From JBIYSM02 sp044759095 (GTDB lineage: Bacteria > Bacillota > Bacilli > Brevibacillales > Brevibacillaceae): a DNA stretch of 11,062 nucleotides. Positions 1 through 6,014 of this stretch are shown here, in pieces. The notes beneath the pieces are model-generated. The model made no database searches. It was not told where the DNA came from and saw only the letters and a program-made list of their open reading frames with translations. Every line of letters begins with the position of its first letter. Position 1 is the first letter of the stretch. The stretch covers positions 1-11,062 of the forward strand of contig NZ_JBIYSM020000071.1 of NCBI RefSeq assembly GCF_044759095.2. The letters are read 5' to 3'. The translations under genes were made by a program, and so were the position numbers.

Positions 1-1
1 C

Positions 2-43
2 TTCGCCAGCCGTAGTAGCAGTATTGACAATATTTTCATTCAT
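2..43 (-). CDS. Possible 5' end of a further minus-strand gene (window edge)
   Basis: An ATG on the minus strand at 43-41 opens a reading frame that stays open to the edge and would begin MNENIVNTATTAGE. It lies just beyond the terminator that closes the lipid-kinase gene, where the next co-directional gene could start. No convincing Shine-Dalgarno sequence precedes the ATG, only 14 codons are visible, and a 6-bp hairpin (49-54 with 61-66) sits directly upstream. The product cannot be recognised. A plus-strand frame through the same bases reads hydrophobic (SPAVVAVLTIFSFI), but it runs straight through the terminator and is less likely to be a gene end. Confidence 0.22.
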   Translation of the reverse strand, partial: MNENIVNTATTAGE

Positions 44-85
44 CAGTGATGCCGTGAACGCGGCATGGAAGTCTTATATACTAAT

Positions 86-128
86 AAAACCCACCCGGCA
101 TGAGCTAACGCTTCGCCGGGTGGGTTTT
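86..128 (-). terminator. Strong bidirectional intrinsic terminator after the lipid-kinase gene
   Basis: A perfect 14-bp stem pairs 86-99 (AAAACCCACCCGGC) with 115-128 (GCCGGGTGGGTTTT). The loop holds a small extra stem (AGC 103-105 with GCT 110-112). Read on the minus strand, the stem follows the lipid-kinase stop codon by about ten bases and ends in TTTTATTAG. On the plus strand it ends in TTTTCTT, so it can stop transcription from both sides. It closes the whole minus-strand gene group of this window. Confidence 0.92.
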
Positions 129-137
129 CTTACGCGA

Positions 138-1037
138 TCACTTCAGCACCGTCTGCTGCTGCTCCAGAACTTCCACTGTTATCGGTGTAACGGCCGCCAC
201 TTCGCCGTCTAAGTGCACCACCAGCGGCCTTTCCGCTTGAATCAGGATGTGTTTTCCGCGGTAAAAGCGAACAGCCGGGTGATGCACGTGAGCTCCGGAA
301 AATATCAAGGGAAAAGCACGAAGCAGTCCCCATCGGCTAACGTCGCTGACCACACACACTTCGGCAACCCCATCATTCGCCACAGCCTGCGGGCAAATCA
401 TCATGCCTCCTCCGTAATTGGGAATATTCGATACGGCAATAAGCCACACCCGCGGCAGTCTTTCGCTTTTGCCGTCAACGGTTATGAACGCGTCACACGG
501 TTTGTAGGAATACAATACGCGCAAAACCGAGACCACATAAGAAACCATTCCAAGATTCAACCTGTTGAACCATTTTTTATATCCAGCTTCATTGGTTGTT
601 TTTGCGACCTGTCCGTCAAAGCCGGCCCCTACGCTGTTGACCGCCACCCGACCGTTCACTTTTAAAAGGTCGATGACTTCCCCCTGTTTTTCTGACAGAA
701 TTCGATCCAATGCCTGCAACGGGTCAGTCGGCAGTGAATGTCCCCGGGCAAAATCATTTCCGGAGCCGGCTGCTATGTATCCAAACATACAATCCTTTCC
801 GCTTTCGTAGATGCCGTTCATTACCTCGTTTACCGTTCCATCTCCCCCAACCGCTACAAGTCGTGTTACTTCCTCTTTTTGCAGCAGCTCTACAGCCATT
901 TTTTGCGCTTCCCCTGCATTTTTTGTCACAAATGCTCGATATGGCGTTCCTTGCCGTTCCAGATGCTGTTTCAGTTTCGCCCAGACTGCTGCGCCTCTGC
1001 CGTTTCCGGATACGGGATTTATGATAAAACCCAGCAT
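138..1037 (-). CDS. Diacylglycerol/lipid kinase family protein (YegS/BmrU/DagK-like)
   Basis: This is a soluble lipid kinase of the DAGK catalytic-domain family, 299 aa and full length. Visible motifs are the N-terminal phosphate-binding stretch NPVSGNGRG (7-15), the nucleotide-binding GGDGTVNEV (64-72), GSGNDFARG (91-99), NSVGAGFDG (134-142) and the C-terminal HLDGEV (275-280), in the family order. Members phosphorylate diacylglycerol or related lipids with ATP at the inner face of the membrane, feeding phosphatidate back to phospholipid synthesis; the exact substrate cannot be read here. I chose the ATG at 1037 because GAGGGAGAGG ends six to seven bases upstream. A TTG eight codons earlier (1061) would place that Shine-Dalgarno inside the gene. 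It is the last gene before the 86-128 terminator, 124 bp after the DUF554 gene, with a promoter candidate in that gap. Whether it is the DgkB orthologue is not decidable from sequence alone. Confidence 0.93.
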   Translation of the reverse strand: MLGFIINPVSGNGRGAAVWAKLKQHLERQGTPYRAFVTKNAGEAQKMAVELLQKEEVTRLVAVGGDGTVNEVMNGIYESGKDCMFGYIAAGSGNDFARGHSLPTDPLQALDRILSEKQGEVIDLLKVNGRVAVNSVGAGFDGQVAKTTNEAGYKKWFNRLNLGMVSYVVSVLRVLYSYKPCDAFITVDGKSERLPRVWLIAVSNIPNYGGGMMICPQAVANDGVAEVCVVSDVSRWGLLRAFPLIFSGAHVHHPAVRFYRGKHILIQAERPLVVHLDGEVAAVTPITVEVLEQQQTVLK

Positions 1038-1078
1038 ATTTGCCCTCTCCCTCGTACACAATCCCTTTTTCTATCCGT

Positions 1079-1107
1079 ATTATCGCATGAACCGTACTAT
1101 GTGAAAA
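1079..1107 (-). promoter_or_regulatory. Candidate sigma-A promoter for the lipid-kinase gene
   Basis: On the minus strand a -35 TTTTCA (1107-1102, 4/6 to consensus), a 17-base spacer and a -10 GATAAT (1084-1079, 5/6) with an upstream TGC extended -10 element lie in the gap between the DUF554 gene and the kinase. The start point would fall roughly 35 bases before the kinase ATG. No strong terminator is seen between the two genes, only a weak TCTTTC/GAAAGA hairpin near 1120-1138, so read-through from the par operon is also possible. Confidence 0.5.
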
Positions 1108-1161
1108 TGAAAAACGAGCTCTTTCGCAGATGGAAAGAACCCGTGTCATGATTTTCGTCGG

Positions 1162-1884
1162 CTATTTTGTTGCCAAAAGCGCTGTCAACCAATCGATCAA
1201 AGGCACCCCTACTGCCGCAATCACCAAAGCCGGCAGCATATTCGCCACATTGATTTTGCGCAGTTCCAGAATGTTGATTCCGATGGCGATAATCATCAGT
1301 CCGCCGACAGCCGTCAATTCCACAAGCATAGCGTCCAGCATTTCTTTGCTGACCAACCCGTAGATCTGTGTCGAGAGCAGCGCGATTACTCCTTGGTAGA
1401 ACAGGACAGGTACTGCGGAAAACAGCACGCCGATACCCAAAGTAGAGGTAAAAATAATGGCGGAAAAACCGTCCAGCATGGCCTTGGTGTATAAAATATC
1501 GTGGTTTTGGCGCAAGCCGCTGTCCATCGCGCCCAGAACCGCCATGGCACCGATACAGTATACCAATGTCGCCGTCACAAATCCCGTGGCAATACTGCCT
1601 TGTTTACTTCCTCCCAGCTTGTTTTCCAGCCATTGGCCGACCTGGTTCAGACCTTTTTCAATACCCATTACCTCTCCAACAATGGAACCCAGTACAATGC
1701 TGAAAATCAGCAGCAAAATGTTTTGGGTTTCAAAGCTCATTTTCAGTCCGAGCAAAACAACTGCCAAACCGATTCCCTGCATGACCGTCTGCCGAATCGT
1801 ATCAGGAATGCCCGACAGCAATCGGCCCACCAGCGAGCCAACAATTATGGCTGCTGCATTGACGAGGGTTCCCAGCAAAATCAC
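1162..1884 (-). CDS. DUF554 family multi-pass membrane protein
   Basis: A 240-residue, very hydrophobic protein that matches the DUF554 family (the YdfK/YqgA type) in length and in its opening ILLGTLVNAAAIIVGSLVG. About seven membrane segments can be drawn: an N-terminal one around residues 2-20, one near the LGLKMSF stretch, LLLIFSIVLGSIVG, ATLVYCIGAMAVLGAM, TLGIGVLFSAVPVLF, GGLMIIAIGINIL and a final one around PALVIAAVGVPLI. The family has no settled function; members are described only as possible transporters. I chose the GTG at 1884: AGGAG (1899-1895) lies ten bases upstream and GGAG three bases upstream. A GTG three codons earlier (1893) would sit only one base from AGGAG. The gene follows the aminotransferase by 27 bases and is probably co-transcribed with parA-parB. 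Confidence 0.88.
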   Translation of the reverse strand: MILLGTLVNAAAIIVGSLVGRLLSGIPDTIRQTVMQGIGLAVVLLGLKMSFETQNILLLIFSIVLGSIVGEVMGIEKGLNQVGQWLENKLGGSKQGSIATGFVTATLVYCIGAMAVLGAMDSGLRQNHDILYTKAMLDGFSAIIFTSTLGIGVLFSAVPVLFYQGVIALLSTQIYGLVSKEMLDAMLVELTAVGGLMIIAIGINILELRKINVANMLPALVIAAVGVPLIDWLTALLATK

Positions 1885-1911
1885 ATTCTCCACGCTCCTA
1901 TGTTGTCTCTC

Positions 1912-3066
1912 TCACTGAAACGCCAGTGCAATTTCTCTTACCGCGTTCACAAGCGTATCTACCTCTTCCTCTGTGTTAAAAATCCCAAAACTCGCGCGTA
2001 CGGCCCCTCTTTGCTCCGTCCCTGCCGTTTTATGGCCCAACGGGGTGCAGTGATAACCGGCACGGGTTGCAATTCCATACTGCTGGTCAAGTATGAAAGA
2101 AGCTTCCGAAGCATCTACGCCGGCTATATTAAAGGAAACGACCCCGACCCTCTCGACGGGGAGAGCAGGTCCGTACACTTCCACGCCCGGAATCTCGCGC
2201 AATCCCAAAATTGCCTTCCTGGACAAGCCCCACTCGTGTTCGTGGATGTTTTCTACGCCTTTTTCCAGGATGAAGTTGACACCAGCCAGCAATCCCGCCA
2301 GTCCCACGGTATTCGCCGTGCCGCTTTCATAACGGTCCGGTCTGGTCGTTGGCTGTTCGATTGCCTCCGACTGGCTCCCCGTCCCTCCGTGAATCAAAGG
2401 CTCCAGGTCAATGTCGCTTTTTACGTACAGTCCACCCGTTCCCTGAGGACCGTACAGACCCTTATGTCCTGGAAATGCAAGCATGTCGATGTTCATCTCA
2501 TCCACCTGAATAGGAAGCACCCCGGCCGTTTGCGAAGCATCGACAAGGAATACGACACCATGCTGTTTGGCAATCTTCCCAAGTTCCCCAATCGGCAAAA
2601 TGACTCCTGTCAAATTGGAAGCATGACTGACTACCATCAATCGTGTGTTGGGCTTTAACGCATTTGCAAAATCTTCAGCGTGAAACAGGTGGTCGGATCG
2701 TGGCTCCACATATGTGATCTGAACTTTTTTTGTTCTTCGCAGATACTCAAGCGGGCGCCTTACCGAGTTGTGCTCAATCGAAGAAGTGACGACGTGATCC
2801 CCTTCGGTTAACAGGCCTTTTATTGCTTGATTTAACGCCTGTGTAGCATTGAGATAAAAAAAGAGGTCATTCGGGTTTTGTATCCCAAATAACCGTGAAA
2901 GCTGCACGCGTGTACGAAACACTGTCTTGCTCGCCTTCATCGCCAACGCATGACCGCCTCTTCCGGGATTTGCAGCGAATTGGTCGATCACTTCGGCCAT
3001 CGCCTCTTTTACGCCGGGAGGTTTCGGCCAGGTCGATGCGGCATTATCAAGGTATATGATCTGCAT
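1912..3066 (-). CDS. Class V aminotransferase, cysteine desulfurase family (PLP enzyme)
   Basis: A full-length, 384-residue PLP enzyme of the aminotransferase class V/cysteine desulfurase fold. It opens with the family hallmark YLDNAAST (5-12). The PLP-stacking histidine is in SIEHNS (H99), the ring-nitrogen aspartate is in LVDASQTAG (D176), and the Schiff-base lysine is in FPGHKGLYGPQG (K202). A cysteine in RAGYHCTPLGH (C340) sits where NifS/SufS-type enzymes carry the catalytic persulfide cysteine. The expected reaction is cysteine to alanine plus enzyme-bound persulfide, but this subgroup is known mostly from genome annotation and its true substrate is unproven. The ATG at 3066 has an ideal AAGGAGG five bases upstream. 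It starts 18 bases after parB ends, so it is almost certainly in the parAB transcript. No Fe-S scaffold gene (iscU, sufU) or tRNA thiolase lies nearby, so a housekeeping Fe-S role is not supported by context. Confidence 0.92.
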   Translation of the reverse strand: MQIIYLDNAASTWPKPPGVKEAMAEVIDQFAANPGRGGHALAMKASKTVFRTRVQLSRLFGIQNPNDLFFYLNATQALNQAIKGLLTEGDHVVTSSIEHNSVRRPLEYLRRTKKVQITYVEPRSDHLFHAEDFANALKPNTRLMVVSHASNLTGVILPIGELGKIAKQHGVVFLVDASQTAGVLPIQVDEMNIDMLAFPGHKGLYGPQGTGGLYVKSDIDLEPLIHGGTGSQSEAIEQPTTRPDRYESGTANTVGLAGLLAGVNFILEKGVENIHEHEWGLSRKAILGLREIPGVEVYGPALPVERVGVVSFNIAGVDASEASFILDQQYGIATRAGYHCTPLGHKTAGTEQRGAVRASFGIFNTEEEVDTLVNAVREIALAFQ

Positions 3067-3084
3067 GGCTTCCTCCTTGGGATT

Positions 3085-3933
3085 TTACCGTTCCTCAACA
3101 TACAATATATCCAAAATCCGCTGTAAATCGTCGTTGGAGTAAAAATCAATTTCGATTTTACCGCGCTTGCTGCCTTTTTTGATTTTTACGGATGTACCAA
3201 AGCGGATGCGCAAGCGCTCTTCCATCTGGGAAAGCAGCGGTTCTTTTTTCACGGCTTTTTTCTTGTTTGTTTCACGTGAAACATTCAGTTGCTTTACCAA
3301 TTCTTCCAACTGTCTGACACTCAGGCCTTTTTTTACAACATCGTTTGCCAACTGCAGCTGCAAATCTTCTTTCTCCACCGGCAGAAGCGCACGGGCGTGG
3401 CCCATCGAAAGTGCAGAGTTGGATACAAACTTACGGATCTTGTCAGGCAGTTGCAGCAAGCGCAAGATGTTTGCGACATGCGGTCTGCTTTTTCCGATTT
3501 TTTGCGCCAGCTCTTCTTGTGTGTAGGAATAATGCTCCATCAGCTTTTCATATGCTTCTGCTTCCTCTATGGGATTGAGATTCTCCCGCTGCAGATTTTC
3601 AATCAGGGCAATTTCCATTAGCTGCTGGTCCGTGTATGCCTTTACGACGACAGGCACCTTTTTCAGTCCGGCCACCTTCGCAGCACGGAGCCGGCGTTCC
3701 CCTGCCACCAGTTCGTATCCCTTTATGCTTTTGCGCACAATCAGCGGCTGGATGATGCCGTGTTCTTTAATCGACTGAGACAGTTCTTCAATGGCAGCGG
3801 CATCAAATTCTTTTCGTGGCTGATAGGGATTGGGTCTGATTTCACTGACGGAAATCTCGGAAACTTGCTCCCCTTCATCCAAAAGGTTTGAGGTAATCAG
3901 GGCTCCCAACCCTTTTCCTAAACCTCTGCTCAT
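3085..3933 (-). CDS. parB: Chromosome partitioning protein ParB (Spo0J)
   Basis: ParB is a CTP-dependent DNA clamp that loads at parS, spreads, recruits SMC condensin and stimulates ParA ATPase. This protein has 282 residues, the normal length. It opens with the ParA-interacting MSRGLGKGLGALI (1-13), has the CTP-binding region with NPYQPR (35-40) and GERRLRAAK (79-87), then ENLQREN (112-118). The helix-turn-helix follows (about 137-160), with SRPHVAN and the later MGHARAL carrying R150 and G178, the residues typical of parS-specific ParB rather than Noc. A basic linker and a C-terminal dimerisation domain complete it. The ATG overlaps the parA stop by four bases (ATGA), indicating translational coupling. 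A perfect parS lies inside the gene and encodes NVSRET (217-222), as in B. subtilis spo0J. Confidence 0.98.
   Translation of the reverse strand: MSRGLGKGLGALITSNLLDEGEQVSEISVSEIRPNPYQPRKEFDAAAIEELSQSIKEHGIIQPLIVRKSIKGYELVAGERRLRAAKVAGLKKVPVVVKAYTDQQLMEIALIENLQRENLNPIEEAEAYEKLMEHYSYTQEELAQKIGKSRPHVANILRLLQLPDKIRKFVSNSALSMGHARALLPVEKEDLQLQLANDVVKKGLSVRQLEELVKQLNVSRETNKKKAVKKEPLLSQMEERLRIRFGTSVKIKKGSKRGKIEIDFYSNDDLQRILDILYVEER
3268..3283. promoter_or_regulatory. parS site inside parB
   Basis: The 16-base perfect palindrome TGTTTCACGTGAAACA is identical to the B. subtilis parS consensus. It is the nucleation site where ParB loads and from which it slides over neighbouring DNA. It lies in the linker-coding part of parB, as in B. 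subtilis. Confidence 0.97.
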
Positions 3934-4688
3934 AGTCCTACCACTTCCTTCGCTAGGTCCGTATACACTTCAGCCCCTCTGGACCGGGGGTCATACGTGA
4001 TAATCGCTTGCCCGTGAGAAGGAGCCTCACTCAAACGCACATTGCGAGGAATAATTGTCTTGTACACCTTGTCCTGAAAGTACTTTTTCACTTCCTCAAT
4101 CACCTGGATCCCGAGATTGGTCCTTGCATCCAGCATGGTCAGCACTACTCCCTCGATCGTCAGTTGGGAGTTCAGATGTTTTTGGACCAGACGGATGGTA
4201 TTGAGCAGCTGACTCAATCCCTCCAGCGCGTAATATTCGCACTGAATGGGAATCAGGACGGAATCTGCTGCGGTCAGTGAGTTTACGGTTAAAATGCCGA
4301 GCGACGGCGGACAGTCGATAATGATGTAATCATACTTATCCTTTACAACTTCAAGGGCTTTTTTTAGTCGAACTTCTCTTGAGATGGTTGGGACAAGTTC
4401 AATTTCTGCACCTGCCAGCTGGATCGTAGCCGGTATGGTCATTAACCCGTCTATATCCGTCGGCAAAGTGGCATCCACAGGACTAATGTCGTTGATGAGT
4501 ACATCATAAATGCAATAGCGGACATCTGCTTTGTTCACGCCGATACCACTGGTAGCGTTCCCTTGCGGATCAATGTCCACCAGCAACACTTTCTTCCCAA
4601 GAGAAGCAAGACACGCGCTGAGATTCACGGATGTTGTTGTCTTCCCTACGCCACCCTTCTGATTTGCTACTGCAATGATCTTACCCAA
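3930..4688 (-). CDS. parA: Chromosome partitioning ATPase ParA (Soj)
   Basis: A ParA/MinD-type ATPase of 252 residues that works with ParB in chromosome segregation and, in B. subtilis, controls DnaA activity according to its monomer/dimer state. The deviant Walker A motif KGGVGKTT (11-18), the A' motif VDIDPQGN (37-44) and Walker B IIIDCPPS (122-129) are intact. With the chosen start, G12, K16, D40 and the DNA-binding arginines R189 and R218 fall on exactly the residue numbers known for B. subtilis Soj. I therefore prefer the TTG at 4688, preceded by GAGGTGG with a five-base spacer, over a GTG three codons upstream (4697) that lies inside this Shine-Dalgarno. Its stop overlaps the parB start. 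A structured leader of about 280 bases precedes it. Confidence 0.97.
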   Translation of the reverse strand: MGKIIAVANQKGGVGKTTTSVNLSACLASLGKKVLLVDIDPQGNATSGIGVNKADVRYCIYDVLINDISPVDATLPTDIDGLMTIPATIQLAGAEIELVPTISREVRLKKALEVVKDKYDYIIIDCPPSLGILTVNSLTAADSVLIPIQCEYYALEGLSQLLNTIRLVQKHLNSQLTIEGVVLTMLDARTNLGIQVIEEVKKYFQDKVYKTIIPRNVRLSEAPSHGQAIITYDPRSRGAEVYTDLAKEVVGL

Positions 4689-4693
4689 CTTTT

Positions 4694-4700
4694 CCACCTC
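4694..4700 (-). promoter_or_regulatory. Shine-Dalgarno that fixes the TTG start of parA
   Basis: The minus strand reads GAGGTGG followed by AAAAG and then TTG. The GTG inside this motif is in frame and would extend the protein by three residues, but it has no ribosome binding site at a workable distance. The downstream TTG gives the family-typical N-terminus MGKIIAV. Confidence 0.75.
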
Positions 4701-4743
4701 GTTTAAACAAATCTACTACTCATGTTACCAGATTTCTCACGCA

Positions 4744-4767
4744 GGCACGCGTGTTTTTTAACGTGCC
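4744..4767 (-). other. Small hairpin in the parA leader
   Basis: GGCACG (4744-4749) pairs with CGTGCC (4762-4767) around a 12-base, T-rich loop (A-rich on the minus strand). It lies between the large inverted repeat and the parA ribosome binding site. It is not followed by a T-tract on the minus strand, so it is not a simple terminator. Function unknown. Confidence 0.4.
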
Positions 4768-4771
4768 GGAA

Positions 4772-4800
4772 ATTTTACAGGGTGAATCCCCCTGCGTCTA
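4772..4800 (-). promoter_or_regulatory. Candidate promoter for the parA operon
   Basis: On the minus strand a -35 TAGACG (4800-4795, 4/6), a 17-base spacer and a -10 TAAAAT (4777-4772, 5/6) can be read. The spacer is itself an imperfect dyad (CAGGG with CCCTG), and the -10 lies in the left arm of the 13-bp inverted repeat. The match is moderate, and no better sigma-A promoter was found between the noc terminator and parA. The start point would lie about 75-80 bases before the parA start codon. Confidence 0.38.
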
Positions 4801-4850
4801 CTCCCTTTCCAGCGGTAGCGTCTATTATTTTACCGCATCACCCTGTAAAA
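4773..4850. repeat. 13-bp perfect inverted repeat with nested dyads upstream of parA
   Basis: TTTTACAGGGTGA (4773-4785) is the exact reverse complement of TCACCCTGTAAAA (4838-4850). A second stem, GCGGTA (4812-4817) with TACCGC (4831-4836), nests inside it. Two direct copies of GCGTCTA (4794-4800 and 4818-4824) start 24 bases apart. Neither strand has a T-tract directly after the distal arm that would make it a standard terminator. It could be an RNA leader structure or a pair of protein-binding sites. Confidence 0.7.
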
Positions 4851-4925
4851 AAATAGGAGAGATATTCAGAAATGGTTAGTTCTTTTGATTCATTTAAAAG
4901 AAGAAATGTTGCGACGCACAGGATG

Positions 4926-4952
4926 TGCCAGGATCAGCAAAGCCTCATGGCA
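4926..4952 (-). other. Minor dyad between noc and parA
   Basis: TGCCA (4926-4930) is repeated inverted as TGGCA near 4948-4952, with a short inner GG/CC pairing. It lies just downstream of the noc terminator in the direction of transcription. It is weak and may be chance. The surrounding stretch 4851-4968 holds no gene that I can support. Confidence 0.2.
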
Positions 4953-4968
4953 AGCGTATTCATCGACC

Positions 4969-4995
4969 AAAAAGAAAGGCGGCCTGATTTGCCGC
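4969..4995 (-). terminator. Intrinsic terminator of noc
   Basis: On the minus strand GCGGC (4995-4991) pairs with GCCGC (4983-4979) across a seven-base loop, followed by CTTTCTTTTT (4978-4969). It starts five bases after the noc stop codon and separates noc from the parA operon. Confidence 0.75.
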
Positions 4996-4999
4996 ATCT

Positions 5000-5848
5000 C
5001 TACTGTTCCCTTTTCTTGGGTATACGAATGGTAAATTGATAATATTCTTCCATGTCTTCTTCGTTTGTTTCTACCGGCAGGCCCGTTTGCAGCACCATAT
5101 CGATTGACTGGCGAACCGTATTGATGGCGATGCGCGCATCCCGGGAAAACGCCTTCCATTTTGGTTTTGCTTCTTTTTCAGGCTTCGGATTTTCGGACGC
5201 GTCCAAAATCTGTTTGACACGCGTTTCCGTTTGTTTCACGTTCCATTCGCGTTCCAGGATTTCCTGAAGCACTTTTATCTGCAGGTCAGCCTCTTTTAAA
5301 GGGATCAAGGCCCGCGCATGCCGTTCCGTCACTTGACGGGTCATCAGCGCGTCCTGAATCTCCTGAGGCAAATGGAGCAATCGCAACTTATTGGCGATGG
5401 TCGATTGACCTTTGCCCAGACGCTGCGCCAAACTCTCCTGCGTCAAGTTGTGCAGGTCAATTAATTTTTGATAGGCGATCGCTTCCTCAATCGCTGTCAA
5501 ACCCTCTCGCTGCAAGTTTTCAATCAGCGCAATCGATGCTGTCTGTGTATCGTTAAAGTCTTTGACAATAGCAGGGATTCGTTCCATTCCCAACTTTTTC
5601 GTCGCACGTAAACGTCTTTCCCCCGCAATCAATTCATAGCGGTTGTTTTTCAACCGGACCACAATCGGCTGGATCAATCCGTGGGTGCGGATGGTTTGAC
5701 ACAACTCCTCAATTTTTTCATCGTCAAATACTGTACGGGGCTGATAAGGATTGGGAACAATTTCATCAACGGGTATTTGTCGTATCTCTTCACTGTCCGT
5801 CTTGTCAGATAACCCGAAAATGCGAGAAAACTGATCCTTTACTGCCAT
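5000..5848 (-). CDS. noc: Nucleoid occlusion protein Noc (ParB paralogue)
   Basis: Noc binds NBS sites on the chromosome, spreads as a CTP-dependent clamp and tethers DNA to the membrane, blocking FtsZ-ring assembly over the nucleoid. The 282-residue protein has the short N-terminal membrane-binding amphipathic segment (QFSRIFGL, 6-13), the CTPase motifs NPYQPR (33-38) and GERRLRATK (76-84), and ENLQREG (110-116). The DNA-binding helix reads KGQSTIANK, followed by TERHARALIPLK. Q148, K154 and R176 occupy the positions that separate Noc from ParB specificity in this family. The C-terminal RKAFSRD-like block is present as KAFSRDARIA, as is the ending FTIRIPKK. I chose the ATG at 5848, with GGGGGA six bases upstream; an in-frame GTG 25 codons earlier adds residues with no family resemblance. 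It is followed by its own terminator, so it is transcribed apart from parAB. Confidence 0.96.
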   Translation of the reverse strand: MAVKDQFSRIFGLSDKTDSEEIRQIPVDEIVPNPYQPRTVFDDEKIEELCQTIRTHGLIQPIVVRLKNNRYELIAGERRLRATKKLGMERIPAIVKDFNDTQTASIALIENLQREGLTAIEEAIAYQKLIDLHNLTQESLAQRLGKGQSTIANKLRLLHLPQEIQDALMTRQVTERHARALIPLKEADLQIKVLQEILEREWNVKQTETRVKQILDASENPKPEKEAKPKWKAFSRDARIAINTVRQSIDMVLQTGLPVETNEEDMEEYYQFTIRIPKKREQ

Positions 5849-5997
5849 TGCGAATCCCCCACTTCTAACCGTTCCATAAACCAATGCACAAACCTCTGAC
5901 CTGTATCCATTGGATGATGACACGTACTACCTTGTGCCTAAAATGGTTGTCCTAAAAAATATTCTTCATTTTTTCTCCAATTCCTGCTGCTTCCACA

Positions 5998-6013
5998 TGT
6001 TTCACGTGAAACA
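5998..6013. promoter_or_regulatory. parS site between noc and mgtC
   Basis: A second perfect copy of TGTTTCACGTGAAACA, 2.7 kb from the one inside parB. It begins one base after the mgtC stop codon in the direction of transcription and lies about 150 bases upstream of the noc start codon. ParB spreading from here would cover the noc 5' region. Confidence 0.97.
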
Positions 6014-6014
6014 C

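Noticed and set aside
1501..2658. Long plus-strand open frame of about 385 codons opposite DUF554 and the aminotransferase
   Set aside because: It is the antisense shadow of two clear genes with conserved catalytic motifs on the minus strand; no ribosome binding site or family resemblance.
4872..5039. 55-codon plus-strand open frame with AGGAGA about ten bases upstream of its ATG
   Set aside because: It crosses the noc terminator and runs antisense into the noc 3' end, its composition is not protein-like, and all other genes run the opposite way.
5849..5923. N-terminal extension of noc from a GTG at 5923
   Set aside because: The extra 25 residues lack family resemblance; the ATG at 5848 gives the known Noc N-terminus and has a ribosome binding site.
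5945..5962. Five-codon ORF (MKNIF) with GGAG upstream, a possible leader peptide before noc
   Set aside because: It is too short and A/T-rich to distinguish from chance, and there is no attenuator-like terminator after it.
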